Shown piece by piece: positions 23,200 through 32,774 of a stretch of 45,701 bases of DNA. The DNA is from Candidatus Muiribacterium halophilum (GTDB lineage Bacteria > Muiribacteriota > Muiribacteriia > Muiribacteriales > Muiribacteriaceae): assembly GCA_023228995.1 (NCBI GenBank), contig JALOAD010000028.1, forward strand, positions 1 to 45,701, in the 5' to 3' direction. Positions within the stretch are counted from its first letter, which is position 1. The number at the start of each line of letters is the position of its first letter. Made by a program: the position numbers and the translations under genes. The notes below the pieces were generated by a model, which was not told the origin of the DNA, made no database searches, and saw only the letters and a list, made by a program, of their open reading frames with translations.

Positions 23200-25359
23200 T
23201 TATTCATTTAATGGGAATTTTGGTAGAATTATTTTATCAATAGCATTATCAGCAAATACTAAATATTTTGAATCATCTCTGATTATATATTGGTTACATA
23301 TTTTATTATGTTGTTCTTCTGGTATAATTTCATTAAATAATCTTATATTAGTTATTTTCATATCAGAGCCCAATATTTCAAAATTAGTATTTTCCATATA
23401 ATATTGAATTGGAGTTATATCTTTTATATCACTTGTAATTTTTTTAAGTAAGTTATTTGTCAATTTACCAGCATCTTCTTCAAAATCTACATTTCTCTTA
23501 TATAAGAATTGTTCAATTTTTCTATTACGTTGGTCTATATTAAGTATATAGCAATACCATATTTCCTCATCAACATTCACATTAAAATCATATGTAACAC
23601 CATTCAATACAACTTTGATTTTATCATTTTCCAAATTAACTTTCCATCCTTCATTTCTATCATAATAATTCATAAAATTATAAGATTCAGTTGGTATATA
23701 ATTATTAATATTAAACCATAGCATATAACCTAAGTTATCAAATACTTCTAAATTAGGTTTTAAGTTTTTATATTTTACTGCTACTTCTTGGTATTTAACT
23801 TCAGATAAATCGTAATATGATTTACTAATTATAGTTGATGAATTTTCAATTAGTTCTCTACCTATTTTTGCTTTATATTCTAATCTTATTTTATCCACTG
23901 TTAATGTAGCCATTTGTGGTTTATTTGCAACTGCTTCTTGATCTTGTTTATTTTCAACACCAAATAACTCATTGATTGTACTATTATTAGTAAGCATATT
24001 AATTTTATCTTTAATATCTTGAGTTCCTGCTTGAACATTTGCTTTTTGGTTGTATTTTTTAAGAACTAATTTATAATAGATAGCACTATTATTAAAACTT
24101 CTAAATTGTTGTGCATGATCTACTTGAAATATTCTATTAATATCACAAAAATATAAAAAATCTTCTTTACCTGGTCTTCTTTGTGGACCAAATACTTCCT
24201 TAAATTGTGTTTTAGTTACATTGACTACCATAGATTCAAATAAACTAAGATCAAATTGATTCATAACTATTTGAGAATCTGGGAATTTATTATCTTCAAC
24301 TGCAACTTTCAAATAATTATTACAAACTACATTATATAATTGATATTCATGTAATGTTTGATCTTCACCTTTCTTATCTGGATCAGTTAAAAAGTATAAA
24401 ACTCTATGTCCATATATCTGTTCAGCATCAACACTAACTTTATTATACATTTCTAAAGCAGCATTTTGTTGATATGGGTTATACAGGTTAGCTTTATCTT
24501 GTTCAGATAATTGAGGTAATTGAGATGTTGAATCACATGATGTAGTATCAGTATTATCAGGTGATATATAATTACCATTTTCATCAAAATAACCAACAAT
24601 ATTAGATAAACAACATTCTCTTATTCCTATCATATTTGTCTTAAAATAATCTTTACTCACATTTTGATAATCACCAATTAGATTAATATCTTGTAAATTA
24701 ATAGTTTCATCCCCATTATTAGTTACTGAGTATTCAATTTGGAAAAATCTTATTGGATTTATTTTTGTTGTTGTTATATTTTCCTTTGTAAGTATTTCCC
24801 AATTTGACCAAGTTCTACTATTATCTTGTGAATAACGATATTTAATATCTAAAATTCCAGATGCTATAATTTCAACATCAGATATACTAAACACTTTATA
24901 AATAAAAGGAGTCTTTAATATTATATTATCTTTTGGATTCAAAACTGTAGTAGATGTAGTATCATCTACTATATTACGTTCTAATGTACCATCTAATGAA
25001 TATTCTAAAATTCTTATAGTGCCATTAGGATTGGTACCCACTCTAACCCATTTTATATCAATATACATTGGATCTTTGCTATTAACATCTGGAAAATTAG
25101 TAATATTATGATTAAGGTCTAACCAATCTGACCAATTTATACCATCCCTTGAAATTCTATAATAATTTAATAATAATCTTGTATCAGTAATACCAATTGT
25201 ATCATAAAAAAATTTATCTATTGATATTACATTCTCTAAATTATTAATACTTACTATATATTCTGATTCAATACTAACAAGATCTGGTGTAGATTCAGGA
25301 GTATATACTTCTGATATTTTTATAGTACCATTATCTAAATTTGAAATTATTTCTATCAT
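23200..25359 (-). CDS. Large structural-type protein (baseplate or fibre associated)
   Basis: 719 residues. The N-terminal ~230 residues contain two modules with RISRDGINWSDWLDL and YRYSQDNSRTWSNWEIL, repeated W-rich beta units as found in virion proteins. The middle is helical and polar (QLSEQDKANLYNPYQQNAAL; MLTNNSTINELFGVENKQDQ). A C-terminal region around 540-700 (MLWFNINNYIPTESYNFMNY, GWKVNLENDKIKVVL, TNIRLFNEIIPEEQHNKICN) looks like a single LamG-type lectin fold. No enzymatic motif. Its place next to the DGR fibre and divergent from the repeat array suggests a virion role; the exact part is unknown. Confidence 0.65.
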   Translation of the reverse strand: MIEIISNLDNGTIKISEVYTPESTPDLVSIESEYIVSINNLENVISIDKFFYDTIGITDTRLLLNYYRISRDGINWSDWLDLNHNITNFPDVNSKDPMYIDIKWVRVGTNPNGTIRILEYSLDGTLERNIVDDTTSTTVLNPKDNIILKTPFIYKVFSISDVEIIASGILDIKYRYSQDNSRTWSNWEILTKENITTTKINPIRFFQIEYSVTNNGDETINLQDINLIGDYQNVSKDYFKTNMIGIRECCLSNIVGYFDENGNYISPDNTDTTSCDSTSQLPQLSEQDKANLYNPYQQNAALEMYNKVSVDAEQIYGHRVLYFLTDPDKKGEDQTLHEYQLYNVVCNNYLKVAVEDNKFPDSQIVMNQFDLSLFESMVVNVTKTQFKEVFGPQRRPGKEDFLYFCDINRIFQVDHAQQFRSFNNSAIYYKLVLKKYNQKANVQAGTQDIKDKINMLTNNSTINELFGVENKQDQEAVANKPQMATLTVDKIRLEYKAKIGRELIENSSTIISKSYYDLSEVKYQEVAVKYKNLKPNLEVFDNLGYMLWFNINNYIPTESYNFMNYYDRNEGWKVNLENDKIKVVLNGVTYDFNVNVDEEIWYCYILNIDQRNRKIEQFLYKRNVDFEEDAGKLTNNLLKKITSDIKDITPIQYYMENTNFEILGSDMKITNIRLFNEIIPEEQHNKICNQYIIRDDSKYLVFADNAIDKIILPKFPLNE

Positions 25360-25411
25360 AATATATATATATTAAATTGTAATTTACAATTAATTATTTA
25401 ATATATATATT
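25360..25411. promoter_or_regulatory. Palindromic divergent promoter region
   Basis: The 52 bp between the start codons at 25359 (minus) and 25412 (plus) form a near-perfect palindrome. ATTTAATATATATATT occurs in each direction and ATTGTAATTTACAAT lies at the centre. Each gene thus has the same phage-type box just before its ATG. This is the only visible promoter for the ten-gene array. Confidence 0.5.
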
Positions 25412-26338
25412 ATGAAATATCTTAAAACATTAAATGAAAATATAAACATATCAGAAATTGATGCTATTTGTGAAAAATATAATATAAAAAACTACATAAT
25501 TAATGAAGATGGTTCTATTGATGTAGATGGAAATGTTGATTTATATAATAAAGGATTAAAAGTATTACCTTTGAAATTTAGAAAGGTTAGTGGGAGTTTT
25601 GAATGTGGTGATAATCAATTAACATCCTTAGAGGGTAGTCCTCAGAGTGTAGGTGGGTATTTTTATTGTAGTAGTAATCAATTAACATCCTTAGAGGGTG
25701 CTCCTCAAAGTATAGGTAGGAATTTTAATTGTTATAAATGTCAATTAATCACCTTAGAGGGTGCTCCACATACTATAGGTGGTGATTTTAATTGTAGTGA
25801 TAATAAATTAACTTCTTTGGTGGGTTGTCCTCAAAGTATAGGTGATGATTTTGAATGTAGTTTTAATCAATTAACATCCTTAGATGGTGCTCCTAAAAGT
25901 GTAGGTGGTGATTTTTGGTGTAGTGATAATAAATTAACTTCTTTGGTGGGTTGTCCTCAAAGTATAGGTAGGGATTTTTATTGTAGTGATAATAAATTAA
26001 CAACCTTAGAGGGTGCTCCTAAAAGAGTTGGTGGTATATTTTGGTGTTATTCTAATAAACTTAAAAATATAGATTATTTACCAAAATATTATAAAGAATT
26101 AAGTATATTTAATAATCCAATTTCTAAAATAATAGATTTATTAACATTATCTAATGAATATGGATGGATATCTAATAGAGAAGATAAAGATTTAATTATG
26201 GATTTTATGGATAGAGAAATTATACAACAAGATAAATTGTTAGTAAATAGATTAGTAGAATTCTTAGATGATATAGGAAAACCAAAATCCAGAGAAGAAC
26301 TCATAGAGTTATTAAAAAATGATTATGAAATACGATGA
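25412..26338 (+). CDS. 21-residue leucine/cysteine repeat protein, copy 1 (7 units)
   Basis: 308 residues, the longest copy. Layout shared by the family: tag MKYLKTLNENINISEI, a ~45-residue N-domain (ICEKYNIKNYIINEDGSIDV, then LKVLPLKF), the repeats, and a ~95-residue C-domain starting LKNIDYLPKYY and ending ELIELLKNDYEIR. Each repeat has the form FxCxxNxLTSLEGxPxxVGGx: Leu, Cys, Asn and Gly at fixed places, a leucine-rich-repeat-like solenoid. Seven full units plus a terminal CYSNKL half unit. The third unit is irregular (CYKCQLITLEG, Asn replaced by Cys). No signal peptide. The family is seen in environmental phages; function unknown, presumably protein binding. Confidence 0.85.
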   Translation: MKYLKTLNENINISEIDAICEKYNIKNYIINEDGSIDVDGNVDLYNKGLKVLPLKFRKVSGSFECGDNQLTSLEGSPQSVGGYFYCSSNQLTSLEGAPQSIGRNFNCYKCQLITLEGAPHTIGGDFNCSDNKLTSLVGCPQSIGDDFECSFNQLTSLDGAPKSVGGDFWCSDNKLTSLVGCPQSIGRDFYCSDNKLTTLEGAPKRVGGIFWCYSNKLKNIDYLPKYYKELSIFNNPISKIIDLLTLSNEYGWISNREDKDLIMDFMDREIIQQDKLLVNRLVEFLDDIGKPKSREELIELLKNDYEIR

Positions 26339-27135
26339 AATATATAAAAACATTTAATGAATCTACAAACACATCAGAAATTGAAGCTATTTGTGAAAAA
26401 TATAATATAACTAATTATACTATTAATGAAGATGGCTCCATTGATGTAGATGGTGATGTTTATTTATATAAACAAAAATTAAAAGTATTACCTTTGAAAT
26501 TTAGAAATGTTATTGGTAATTTTAGATGTACTTTTAATAAACTAACATCATTAAAAGGTAGTCCTCAATATATAGGTGGGTGGCTCGAATGTAATGATAA
26601 TCAATTAACTTCTTTGGTGGGTTGTCCTCAATATATAGGTGGGGGTTTTTATTGTACTTCTAATCAATTAACATCCTTAGAGGGTGCTCCTCAAAGTATA
26701 GGTGGGGATTTTTATTGTTATGATAATCAATTAACTTCTTTGGTGGGTTGTCCTCAAATTATAGGTGGTGATTTTGAATGTAGTGATAATAAATTAACCT
26801 CCTTAGAGGGTGCACCTAAAAGAGTAGGTGGTATATTTTGGTGTAATTCTAATAATCTTAAAAATATTGATTATTTACCAAAATATTATAAAGTATTAAG
26901 TATATTTAATAATCCAATTTCTGAAATAATAGATTTATTTACAACATCTAATGAATATGAAAGGATATCTAATAGAGAAGATAAAGATTTAATTATGGAT
27001 TTTATAGATAGAGAAATTATACAACAAGATATATTATTAGTTAATAGGTTAGTAGAATTTTTAGATGATATAGGAAAACCAAAATCCAGAGAAGAACTCA
27101 TAGAGTTATTAAAAAATAATTATACAATACAATGA
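26335..27135 (+). CDS. Repeat protein, copy 2 (5 units)
   Basis: 266 residues, exactly two units (42 residues) shorter than copy 1. It carries the alternative N-domain wording NESTNTSEIEAICEKYNITNYTIN, shared with copy 4, and ends NNYTIQ rather than NDYEIR. The first unit has a Trp (YIGGWLEC), rare elsewhere in the array. The stop TGA overlaps the next ATG. Confidence 0.85.
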   Translation: MKYIKTFNESTNTSEIEAICEKYNITNYTINEDGSIDVDGDVYLYKQKLKVLPLKFRNVIGNFRCTFNKLTSLKGSPQYIGGWLECNDNQLTSLVGCPQYIGGGFYCTSNQLTSLEGAPQSIGGDFYCYDNQLTSLVGCPQIIGGDFECSDNKLTSLEGAPKRVGGIFWCNSNNLKNIDYLPKYYKVLSIFNNPISEIIDLFTTSNEYERISNREDKDLIMDFIDREIIQQDILLVNRLVEFLDDIGKPKSREELIELLKNNYTIQ

Positions 27136-27932
27136 AATACTTAAAAAAATTTAATGAAAATATAAATAGTTCTGAAATTGATTCTATTTGTGAAAAATAT
27201 AATATAAAAAACTACATAATTAATGAAGATGGTTCTATTGATGTAGATGGAAATGTTAATTTGTATGATGAAAAATTAAAAGTATTACCTTTGAAATTTA
27301 GAAATGTCAGTGGTGATTTTGAATGTGGTGATAATCAATTAACATCCTTAGATGGTAGTCCTCAGAGTGTAGGTGGGGATTTTTATTGTATTTCTAATCA
27401 TTTAACATCTTTAGAGGGTGGTCCTCAAAGTGTAGATGGTTTTTTTGATTGTGGTTATAATCAATTAACATCCTTAGAGGGTTGTCCTCAAAGTATATGT
27501 GGAGGTTTTTATTGTAGAGGTAATAAATTAACATCTTTGTTGGGTAGTCCTCAAAGAGTAGGTGGTGATTTTGAATGTAGTGATAATAAATTAACCTCCT
27601 TAGAGGGTGCACCTAAAAGAGTAGGTGGTATATTTTTGTGTCTTTCTAATAAACTTAAAAATATAGATTATTTACCAAAATATTATAAAGAATTATGTAT
27701 ATTTAATAATCCAATTTATAAAATAATAGATTTATTTACAACATCTAATGAATATGTGAGGATATCTAATAGAGAAGATAAAGAATTAATTATGGATTTT
27801 ATAGATAGAGAAATTATACAACAAGATATACTATTAGTTAATAGGTTAGTAGAATTCTTACATGATGTAGGAAAACCAAAATCTAAAGAAGAACTAATAG
27901 AGTTATTAAAAAATGATTATGAAATACGATGA
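27132..27932 (+). CDS. Repeat protein, copy 3 (5 units)
   Basis: 266 residues. N-domain of the NINSSEIDSICEKYNIKNYIIN type, as in copy 1. The second and third units are divergent (CISNHLTSLEGGPQSVDGFF, SICGGFYC), while the last unit and C-domain are nearly the same as copy 2, as if the two genes had exchanged their 3' halves. C-domain has HDVGKPKSKEEL in place of DDIGKPKSREEL. Confidence 0.85.
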   Translation: MKYLKKFNENINSSEIDSICEKYNIKNYIINEDGSIDVDGNVNLYDEKLKVLPLKFRNVSGDFECGDNQLTSLDGSPQSVGGDFYCISNHLTSLEGGPQSVDGFFDCGYNQLTSLEGCPQSICGGFYCRGNKLTSLLGSPQRVGGDFECSDNKLTSLEGAPKRVGGIFLCLSNKLKNIDYLPKYYKELCIFNNPIYKIIDLFTTSNEYVRISNREDKELIMDFIDREIIQQDILLVNRLVEFLHDVGKPKSKEELIELLKNDYEIR

Positions 27933-28666
27933 AATATATAAAACCATTTAATGAATCTACAAACACATCAGAAATTGAAGCTATTTGTGAAAAATATAAT
28001 ATAACTAATTATACTATAAATGAAGATGGTTCCATTGATGTAAATGGTAATGTTAATTTAGTCAATAGACAATTAAAAGTGTTACCTTTGAAATTTAGAA
28101 ATGTTAATGGTTTTTTTAATTGTGGTTTTAACGAATTAATCACCTTAGAGGGTGCTCCTCAAAGAGTAGGTGGTGATTTTTATTGTGGTGATAATCAATT
28201 AACATCTTTGATGGATTGTCCTCAAAGTGTAGGTGGTGATTTTTCTTGTTATGATAATCAATTAACTTCTTTGGTGGGTTGTCCTCAAATTATAGGTGGT
28301 GAATTTGATTGTAGTGATAATAACTTAACAAGCTTAGAGGGTGCTCCTAAAAGAGTAGGTGGTATATTTTGGTGTTATTATAATAATCTTAAAAATATAG
28401 ATTATTTGCCAAAATATTATAAAGAATTATATATAGGAGATGATCCAATTTCTAAAATAATAAAGTTATTTACAACATCTAATGAATATGGAAGGATATC
28501 TAATAGAGAAAATAAAGATTTAATTATGGATTTTATAGATAGAGAAATTATACAACAAGATATATTATTAGTAAACAGATTAGTAGAATTCTTACATGAT
28601 GCTGGAAAACCAAAATATAAAGAAGAACTAATAAAGTTATTAAAAAATGATTATACAATACGATGA
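27929..28666 (+). CDS. Repeat protein, copy 4 (4 units)
   Basis: 245 residues, the minimum length, with four units. Tag MKYIKPFNES with the unique Pro. N-domain ITNYTIN type, as copy 2. Its first unit (GFFNCGFNELITLEGAPQRV) and the MDCPQSVGGDF segment are shared with copy 5 next door, which suggests recent gene conversion or duplication between neighbours. Confidence 0.85.
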   Translation: MKYIKPFNESTNTSEIEAICEKYNITNYTINEDGSIDVNGNVNLVNRQLKVLPLKFRNVNGFFNCGFNELITLEGAPQRVGGDFYCGDNQLTSLMDCPQSVGGDFSCYDNQLTSLVGCPQIIGGEFDCSDNNLTSLEGAPKRVGGIFWCYYNNLKNIDYLPKYYKELYIGDDPISKIIKLFTTSNEYGRISNRENKDLIMDFIDREIIQQDILLVNRLVEFLHDAGKPKYKEELIKLLKNDYTIR

Positions 28667-29526
28667 AATATATAAAAACATTTAATGAAAATATAAATAG
28701 TTCTGAAATCAAAGCTATTTGTGAAAAATATAATATAAAAAACTACATAATTAATGAAGATGATTCTATTGATGTAGATGGTGATGTTGGTTTAAGTCAT
28801 GAAAAATTAAAAGTATTACCTTTGAAATTTAGAAATGTTAATGGTTTTTTTAATTGTGGTTTTAACGAATTAATCACCTTAGAGGGTGCTCCTCAAAGAG
28901 TAGGTGGTGATTTTTCTTGTTATTCTAATCAATTAACATCTTTGATGGATTGTCCTCAAAGTGTAGGTGGTGATTTTTTTTGTTATGATAATCAATTAAC
29001 TTCTTTGGTGGGTGGTCATCAAAGTATAGGTGGTCATTTTGATTGTAGTGATAATAACTTAACAAGCTTAGAGGGTGCTCCTAAAAGAGTAAGTGGGGAT
29101 TTTAATTGTAATGATAATAAATTAACTTCTTTGGTGGGTAGTCCTCAAAGTATAGGTGGTAATTTTTATTGTAGTTATAATCAATTAATATCCTTAGAGG
29201 GTGCTCCTAAAAGAGTAGGTGATGTATTTTGGTGTGATTCTAATAATCTTAAAAATATAGATTATTTACCAAAATATTATAAAGAATTATATGTATATGA
29301 TAATCCAATTTATAAAATAATAGATTTATTTACATTATCTAATGAATATAGAAGGATATCTAATAGAGAAGATAAAGATTTAATTATGGATTTTATAGAT
29401 AGAGAAATTATCCAACAAGATAAATTATTAGTTAATAGATTAGTAGAATTCTTAGATGATATAGGTAAACCAAAATCCAGGGAAGAACTAATAGAGTTAT
29501 TAAAAAATGATTATGAAATACGATGA
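28663..29526 (+). CDS. Repeat protein, copy 5 (6 units)
   Basis: 287 residues, two units longer than copy 4 although the first units are nearly identical; the extra units (CNDNKLTSLVGSPQSIGGNF and CSYNQLISLEGAPKRVGDVF) sit just before the C-domain. N-domain of the IKNYIIN type, with NEDDSIDV in place of NEDGSIDV. A clear case of lengthening by whole units. Confidence 0.85.
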   Translation: MKYIKTFNENINSSEIKAICEKYNIKNYIINEDDSIDVDGDVGLSHEKLKVLPLKFRNVNGFFNCGFNELITLEGAPQRVGGDFSCYSNQLTSLMDCPQSVGGDFFCYDNQLTSLVGGHQSIGGHFDCSDNNLTSLEGAPKRVSGDFNCNDNKLTSLVGSPQSIGGNFYCSYNQLISLEGAPKRVGDVFWCDSNNLKNIDYLPKYYKELYVYDNPIYKIIDLFTLSNEYRRISNREDKDLIMDFIDREIIQQDKLLVNRLVEFLDDIGKPKSREELIELLKNDYEIR

Positions 29527-30326
29527 AATACTTAAAAAATTTTAATGAAAATATAAATAGATCTGAAATCGAAGCTATTTGTAAAAAATATAATATAACT
29601 AATTATACTATAAATGAAGATGGTTCCATTGATGTAGATGGTAATGTTAACTTAAAAAGAAATAATTTAAGAGAGTTACCATTAAAATTTAGAAATGTTG
29701 TTGGTAATTTTTATTGTGAGTTTAATCAATTAACATCCTTAGATGGTGCTCCTAAAAGTGTAGGTGATTATTTTAATTGTAGAGATAATAAATTAACAAC
29801 CTTAGAAGGTGCTCCACAAAGAGTAGGTGGTGAATTTGATTGTAGTTATAATAAATTAACTTCTTTGGTGGGTTGTCCTCAATATATAGGTGGTGGTTTT
29901 TATTGTATTTCTAATCAATTAACTTCTTTGGTGGGTTGTCCTCAAAGTGTAGGTGGGAATTTTGAATGTAGTGGCAATCAGTTAACAACCTTAGAGGGTG
30001 CTCCTAAAAGAGTTTATGGTGATTTTTCTTGTTATAATAATAAACTTAAAAATATAGATTATTTACCAAAATATTATAAAAAATTATTTATAAAGAATAA
30101 TCCAATTTCTAAAATAATAAAGTTATTTACAACATCTGATAGGACAGGAGTGATATATGATAATAGAGAAGATAAAGATTTAATTATGGATTTTATAGAT
30201 AGAGAAATTATACAACAAGATAAATTATTAGTAAATAGATTAGTAGAATTCTCACATGATATAGGTAAACCAAAATCTAAAGAAGAACTCATAGAGTTAT
30301 TAAAAAATGATTATGAAATACGATGA
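29523..30326 (+). CDS. Repeat protein, copy 6 (5 units)
   Basis: 267 residues. N-domain ITNYTIN with the strand LKRNNLRELPLKF, which is shared only with copy 10. The C-domain has a local change, SDRTGVIYDNRED instead of SNEYxxISNRED, giving one extra residue and explaining the departure from the 21-residue length ladder. Confidence 0.85.
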   Translation: MKYLKNFNENINRSEIEAICKKYNITNYTINEDGSIDVDGNVNLKRNNLRELPLKFRNVVGNFYCEFNQLTSLDGAPKSVGDYFNCRDNKLTTLEGAPQRVGGEFDCSYNKLTSLVGCPQYIGGGFYCISNQLTSLVGCPQSVGGNFECSGNQLTTLEGAPKRVYGDFSCYNNKLKNIDYLPKYYKKLFIKNNPISKIIKLFTTSDRTGVIYDNREDKDLIMDFIDREIIQQDKLLVNRLVEFSHDIGKPKSKEELIELLKNDYEIR

Positions 30327-31180
30327 AATATATAAAAACATTTAATGAAAATATAAATAGTTCTGATTCTATTTGTGAAAAATATAATATAAAAAACTAC
30401 ATAATTAATGAAGATGGTTCCATTGATGTAGATGGTAAAGTTGATTTATATAATAAAAAATTAAAAGTATTACCTTTGAAATTTAGAAAGGTTAGTGGAG
30501 ATTTCCATTGTGGATGTAATCAATTAACAAGCTTAGAGGGTGCTCCTAAAAGTGTAGGTGGTGAATTTAGGTGTAGAAATAATAAATTAACTTCTTTGGT
30601 GGGTAGTCCTCAAAGAGTAGGTGGGGATTTTAATTGTAGTGTTAATCAATTAACATCCTTAGAGGGTGCTCCTCAAAGTATAGGTGGTTATTTTGAATGT
30701 GGTGATAATCAATTAACATCTTTGGTGGGTTGTCCTCAAAGTGTAGGTGGTGATTTTTATTGTAGTGTTAATCAATTAACATCCTTAGAAGGTGCTCCAC
30801 AAAGAGTAGGTGGGGATTTTGAATGTAGTGGTAATAACTTAACAAGTTTAGAAGGTGCTCCTAAAAGAGTTTATGGTGATTTTTTATGTAGAAATAATAA
30901 ACTTAAAAATATAGATTATTTACCTAAAACTTATAAGAAATTAGGTATTAGTGGAAATCCAATTTTTAAAATAATAAGGTTATTTATAACTTCTAATGAA
31001 TATGTAGGGATATCTAATAGAGAAAATAAAAATTTAATTATGGATTTTATAGATAGAGAAATTATACAACAAGATAAATTATTAGCGAATAGATTAGTAG
31101 AATTTTTAGATGATATAGGAAAACCAAAATCTAAAGAAGAACTAATAGATTTATTAAAAAATGATTATGAAATACGATGA
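30323..31180 (+). CDS. Repeat protein, copy 7 (6 units)
   Basis: 285 residues, two short of the ladder value because the tag domain reads INSSDSICEKY with two residues missing. Six units, including two CSVNQLTSLEGAPQ units separated by one other, indicating duplication of a two-unit block. The C-domain begins LKNIDYLPKTYKKLGISGNP, more divergent than in the neighbours. Confidence 0.85.
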   Translation: MKYIKTFNENINSSDSICEKYNIKNYIINEDGSIDVDGKVDLYNKKLKVLPLKFRKVSGDFHCGCNQLTSLEGAPKSVGGEFRCRNNKLTSLVGSPQRVGGDFNCSVNQLTSLEGAPQSIGGYFECGDNQLTSLVGCPQSVGGDFYCSVNQLTSLEGAPQRVGGDFECSGNNLTSLEGAPKRVYGDFLCRNNKLKNIDYLPKTYKKLGISGNPIFKIIRLFITSNEYVGISNRENKNLIMDFIDREIIQQDKLLANRLVEFLDDIGKPKSKEELIDLLKNDYEIR

Positions 31181-31977
31181 AATACTTAAAAAAATTTAAT
31201 GAAAATATAAATAGATCTGAAATTGATTCTATTTGTGAAAAATATAATATAAAAAACTACATAATTAATGAAGATGGTTCCATTGATGTAGATGGTGATG
31301 TTGATTTAAGTGGTAAAAATTTAATTGTATTACCTTTGAAATTTAGAAAGGTTAGTGGGAATTTCCATTGTGGTTATAATCAATTAACAAGCTTAGAGGG
31401 TGCTCCTAAAAGTGTAGGTAATTATTTTTATTGTAAATGTAATAAATTAACTTCTTTGGTGGGTTGTCCTCAAAATGTAGGTGGGGATTTTTATTGTAAT
31501 AGTAATCAATTAATATCCTTAGAGGGTGCTCCCCAAAGAGTAGGTGGTGATTTTTCTTGTTATTCTAATCAATTAACTTCTTTGGTAGGTGCTCCTCAAA
31601 GTATAGGTGGTAATTTTTCTTGTAGTGGTAATCAATTAACTTCTTTAATAGGTGGTCCTAAAAGAGTAGGTGGTGTATTTTTGTGTTATTCTAATAATCT
31701 TAAAAATATTGATTATTTACCAAAATATTATAAAGAATTAGATATATCTAATAATCCAATTTCTAAAATAATAAAGTTATTTATAACAACTAATGAATAT
31801 GTAGGGATATCTAATAGAGAAGATAAAGATTTAATTATGGATTTTATAGATAGAGAAATTATACAACAAGATAAATTATTAGTAAATAGATTAGTAGAAT
31901 TCTCACATGATATAGGTAAACCAAAATCTAAAGAAGAACTCATAGAGTTATTAAAAAATGATTATGAAATACGATGA
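31177..31977 (+). CDS. Repeat protein, copy 8 (5 units)
   Basis: 266 residues. First two units (HCGYNQL and YCKCNKLTSL) are nearly the same as those of copy 9. N-domain IKNYIIN with LSGKNLIVLPLKF. The fifth unit reads CSGNQLTSLIGGPKRV. C-domain ends FSHDIGKPKSKEELIELL, as in copy 6. Confidence 0.85.
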   Translation: MKYLKKFNENINRSEIDSICEKYNIKNYIINEDGSIDVDGDVDLSGKNLIVLPLKFRKVSGNFHCGYNQLTSLEGAPKSVGNYFYCKCNKLTSLVGCPQNVGGDFYCNSNQLISLEGAPQRVGGDFSCYSNQLTSLVGAPQSIGGNFSCSGNQLTSLIGGPKRVGGVFLCYSNNLKNIDYLPKYYKELDISNNPISKIIKLFITTNEYVGISNREDKDLIMDFIDREIIQQDKLLVNRLVEFSHDIGKPKSKEELIELLKNDYEIR

Positions 31978-32774
31978 AATACTTAAAAAAATTTAATGAA
32001 AATATAAATAGTTCTGAAATCGAAGCTATTTGTGAAAAATATAATATAAAAAACTACATAATTAATGATGATGGTACAATTGATGTAGATGGTGATGTTT
32101 ATTTATATAATAAAAAATTAAAAGTATTACCTTTGAAATTTAGAAAGGTTAGTGGGAATTTCCATTGTAGTGATAATCAATTAACAAGCTTAGAGGGTGC
32201 TCCTAAAAGTGTAGGTAATTATTTTTATTGTAAATGTAATAAATTAACAAGCTTAGAAGGGGGACCTCAAATTGTAGGTGGTTATTTTTCTTGTAATAAT
32301 AATCAATTAATATCCTTAGAGGGTGCTCCCCAAAGAGTAGGTGGGGATTTTTATTGTAATAGTAATCAATTAACATCCTTAGAGGGTATTCCTCAAAGTG
32401 TAGGTGGTGATTTTGACTGTAGTGTTAATAACTTAACCTCCTTAGAGGGTGCTCCTAAAAGAGTAAATGGTTTATTTTTGTGTTATTCTAATAATCTTAA
32501 AAATATAGATTATTTATCAAAATATTATAAAATATTAATTATATTTAATAATCCAATTTCTAAAATAATAGATTTATTTATAACATCTAATGAATATGGA
32601 TTGATATCTAATAGAGAAGATAAAGATTTAATTATGGATTTTATAGATAGAGAAATTATACAACAAGATAAATTATTAATAAATAGATTAGTAGAATTCT
32701 TATATGATATAGATAAACCAAAATCTAAAGAAGAACTCATAGAGTTATTAAAAAATGATTATGAAATACGATGA
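31974..32774 (+). CDS. Repeat protein, copy 9 (5 units)
   Basis: 266 residues. Shares YFYCKCNKLTSL and NNQLISLEGAPQRVGGDF blocks with copy 8 in a slightly different order. N-domain has INDDGTIDV. The C-domain carries YLSKYYKILIIFNNP and YDIDKPKSKEEL, point changes at positions constant elsewhere. Confidence 0.85.
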   Translation: MKYLKKFNENINSSEIEAICEKYNIKNYIINDDGTIDVDGDVYLYNKKLKVLPLKFRKVSGNFHCSDNQLTSLEGAPKSVGNYFYCKCNKLTSLEGGPQIVGGYFSCNNNQLISLEGAPQRVGGDFYCNSNQLTSLEGIPQSVGGDFDCSVNNLTSLEGAPKRVNGLFLCYSNNLKNIDYLSKYYKILIIFNNPISKIIDLFITSNEYGLISNREDKDLIMDFIDREIIQQDKLLINRLVEFLYDIDKPKSKEELIELLKNDYEIR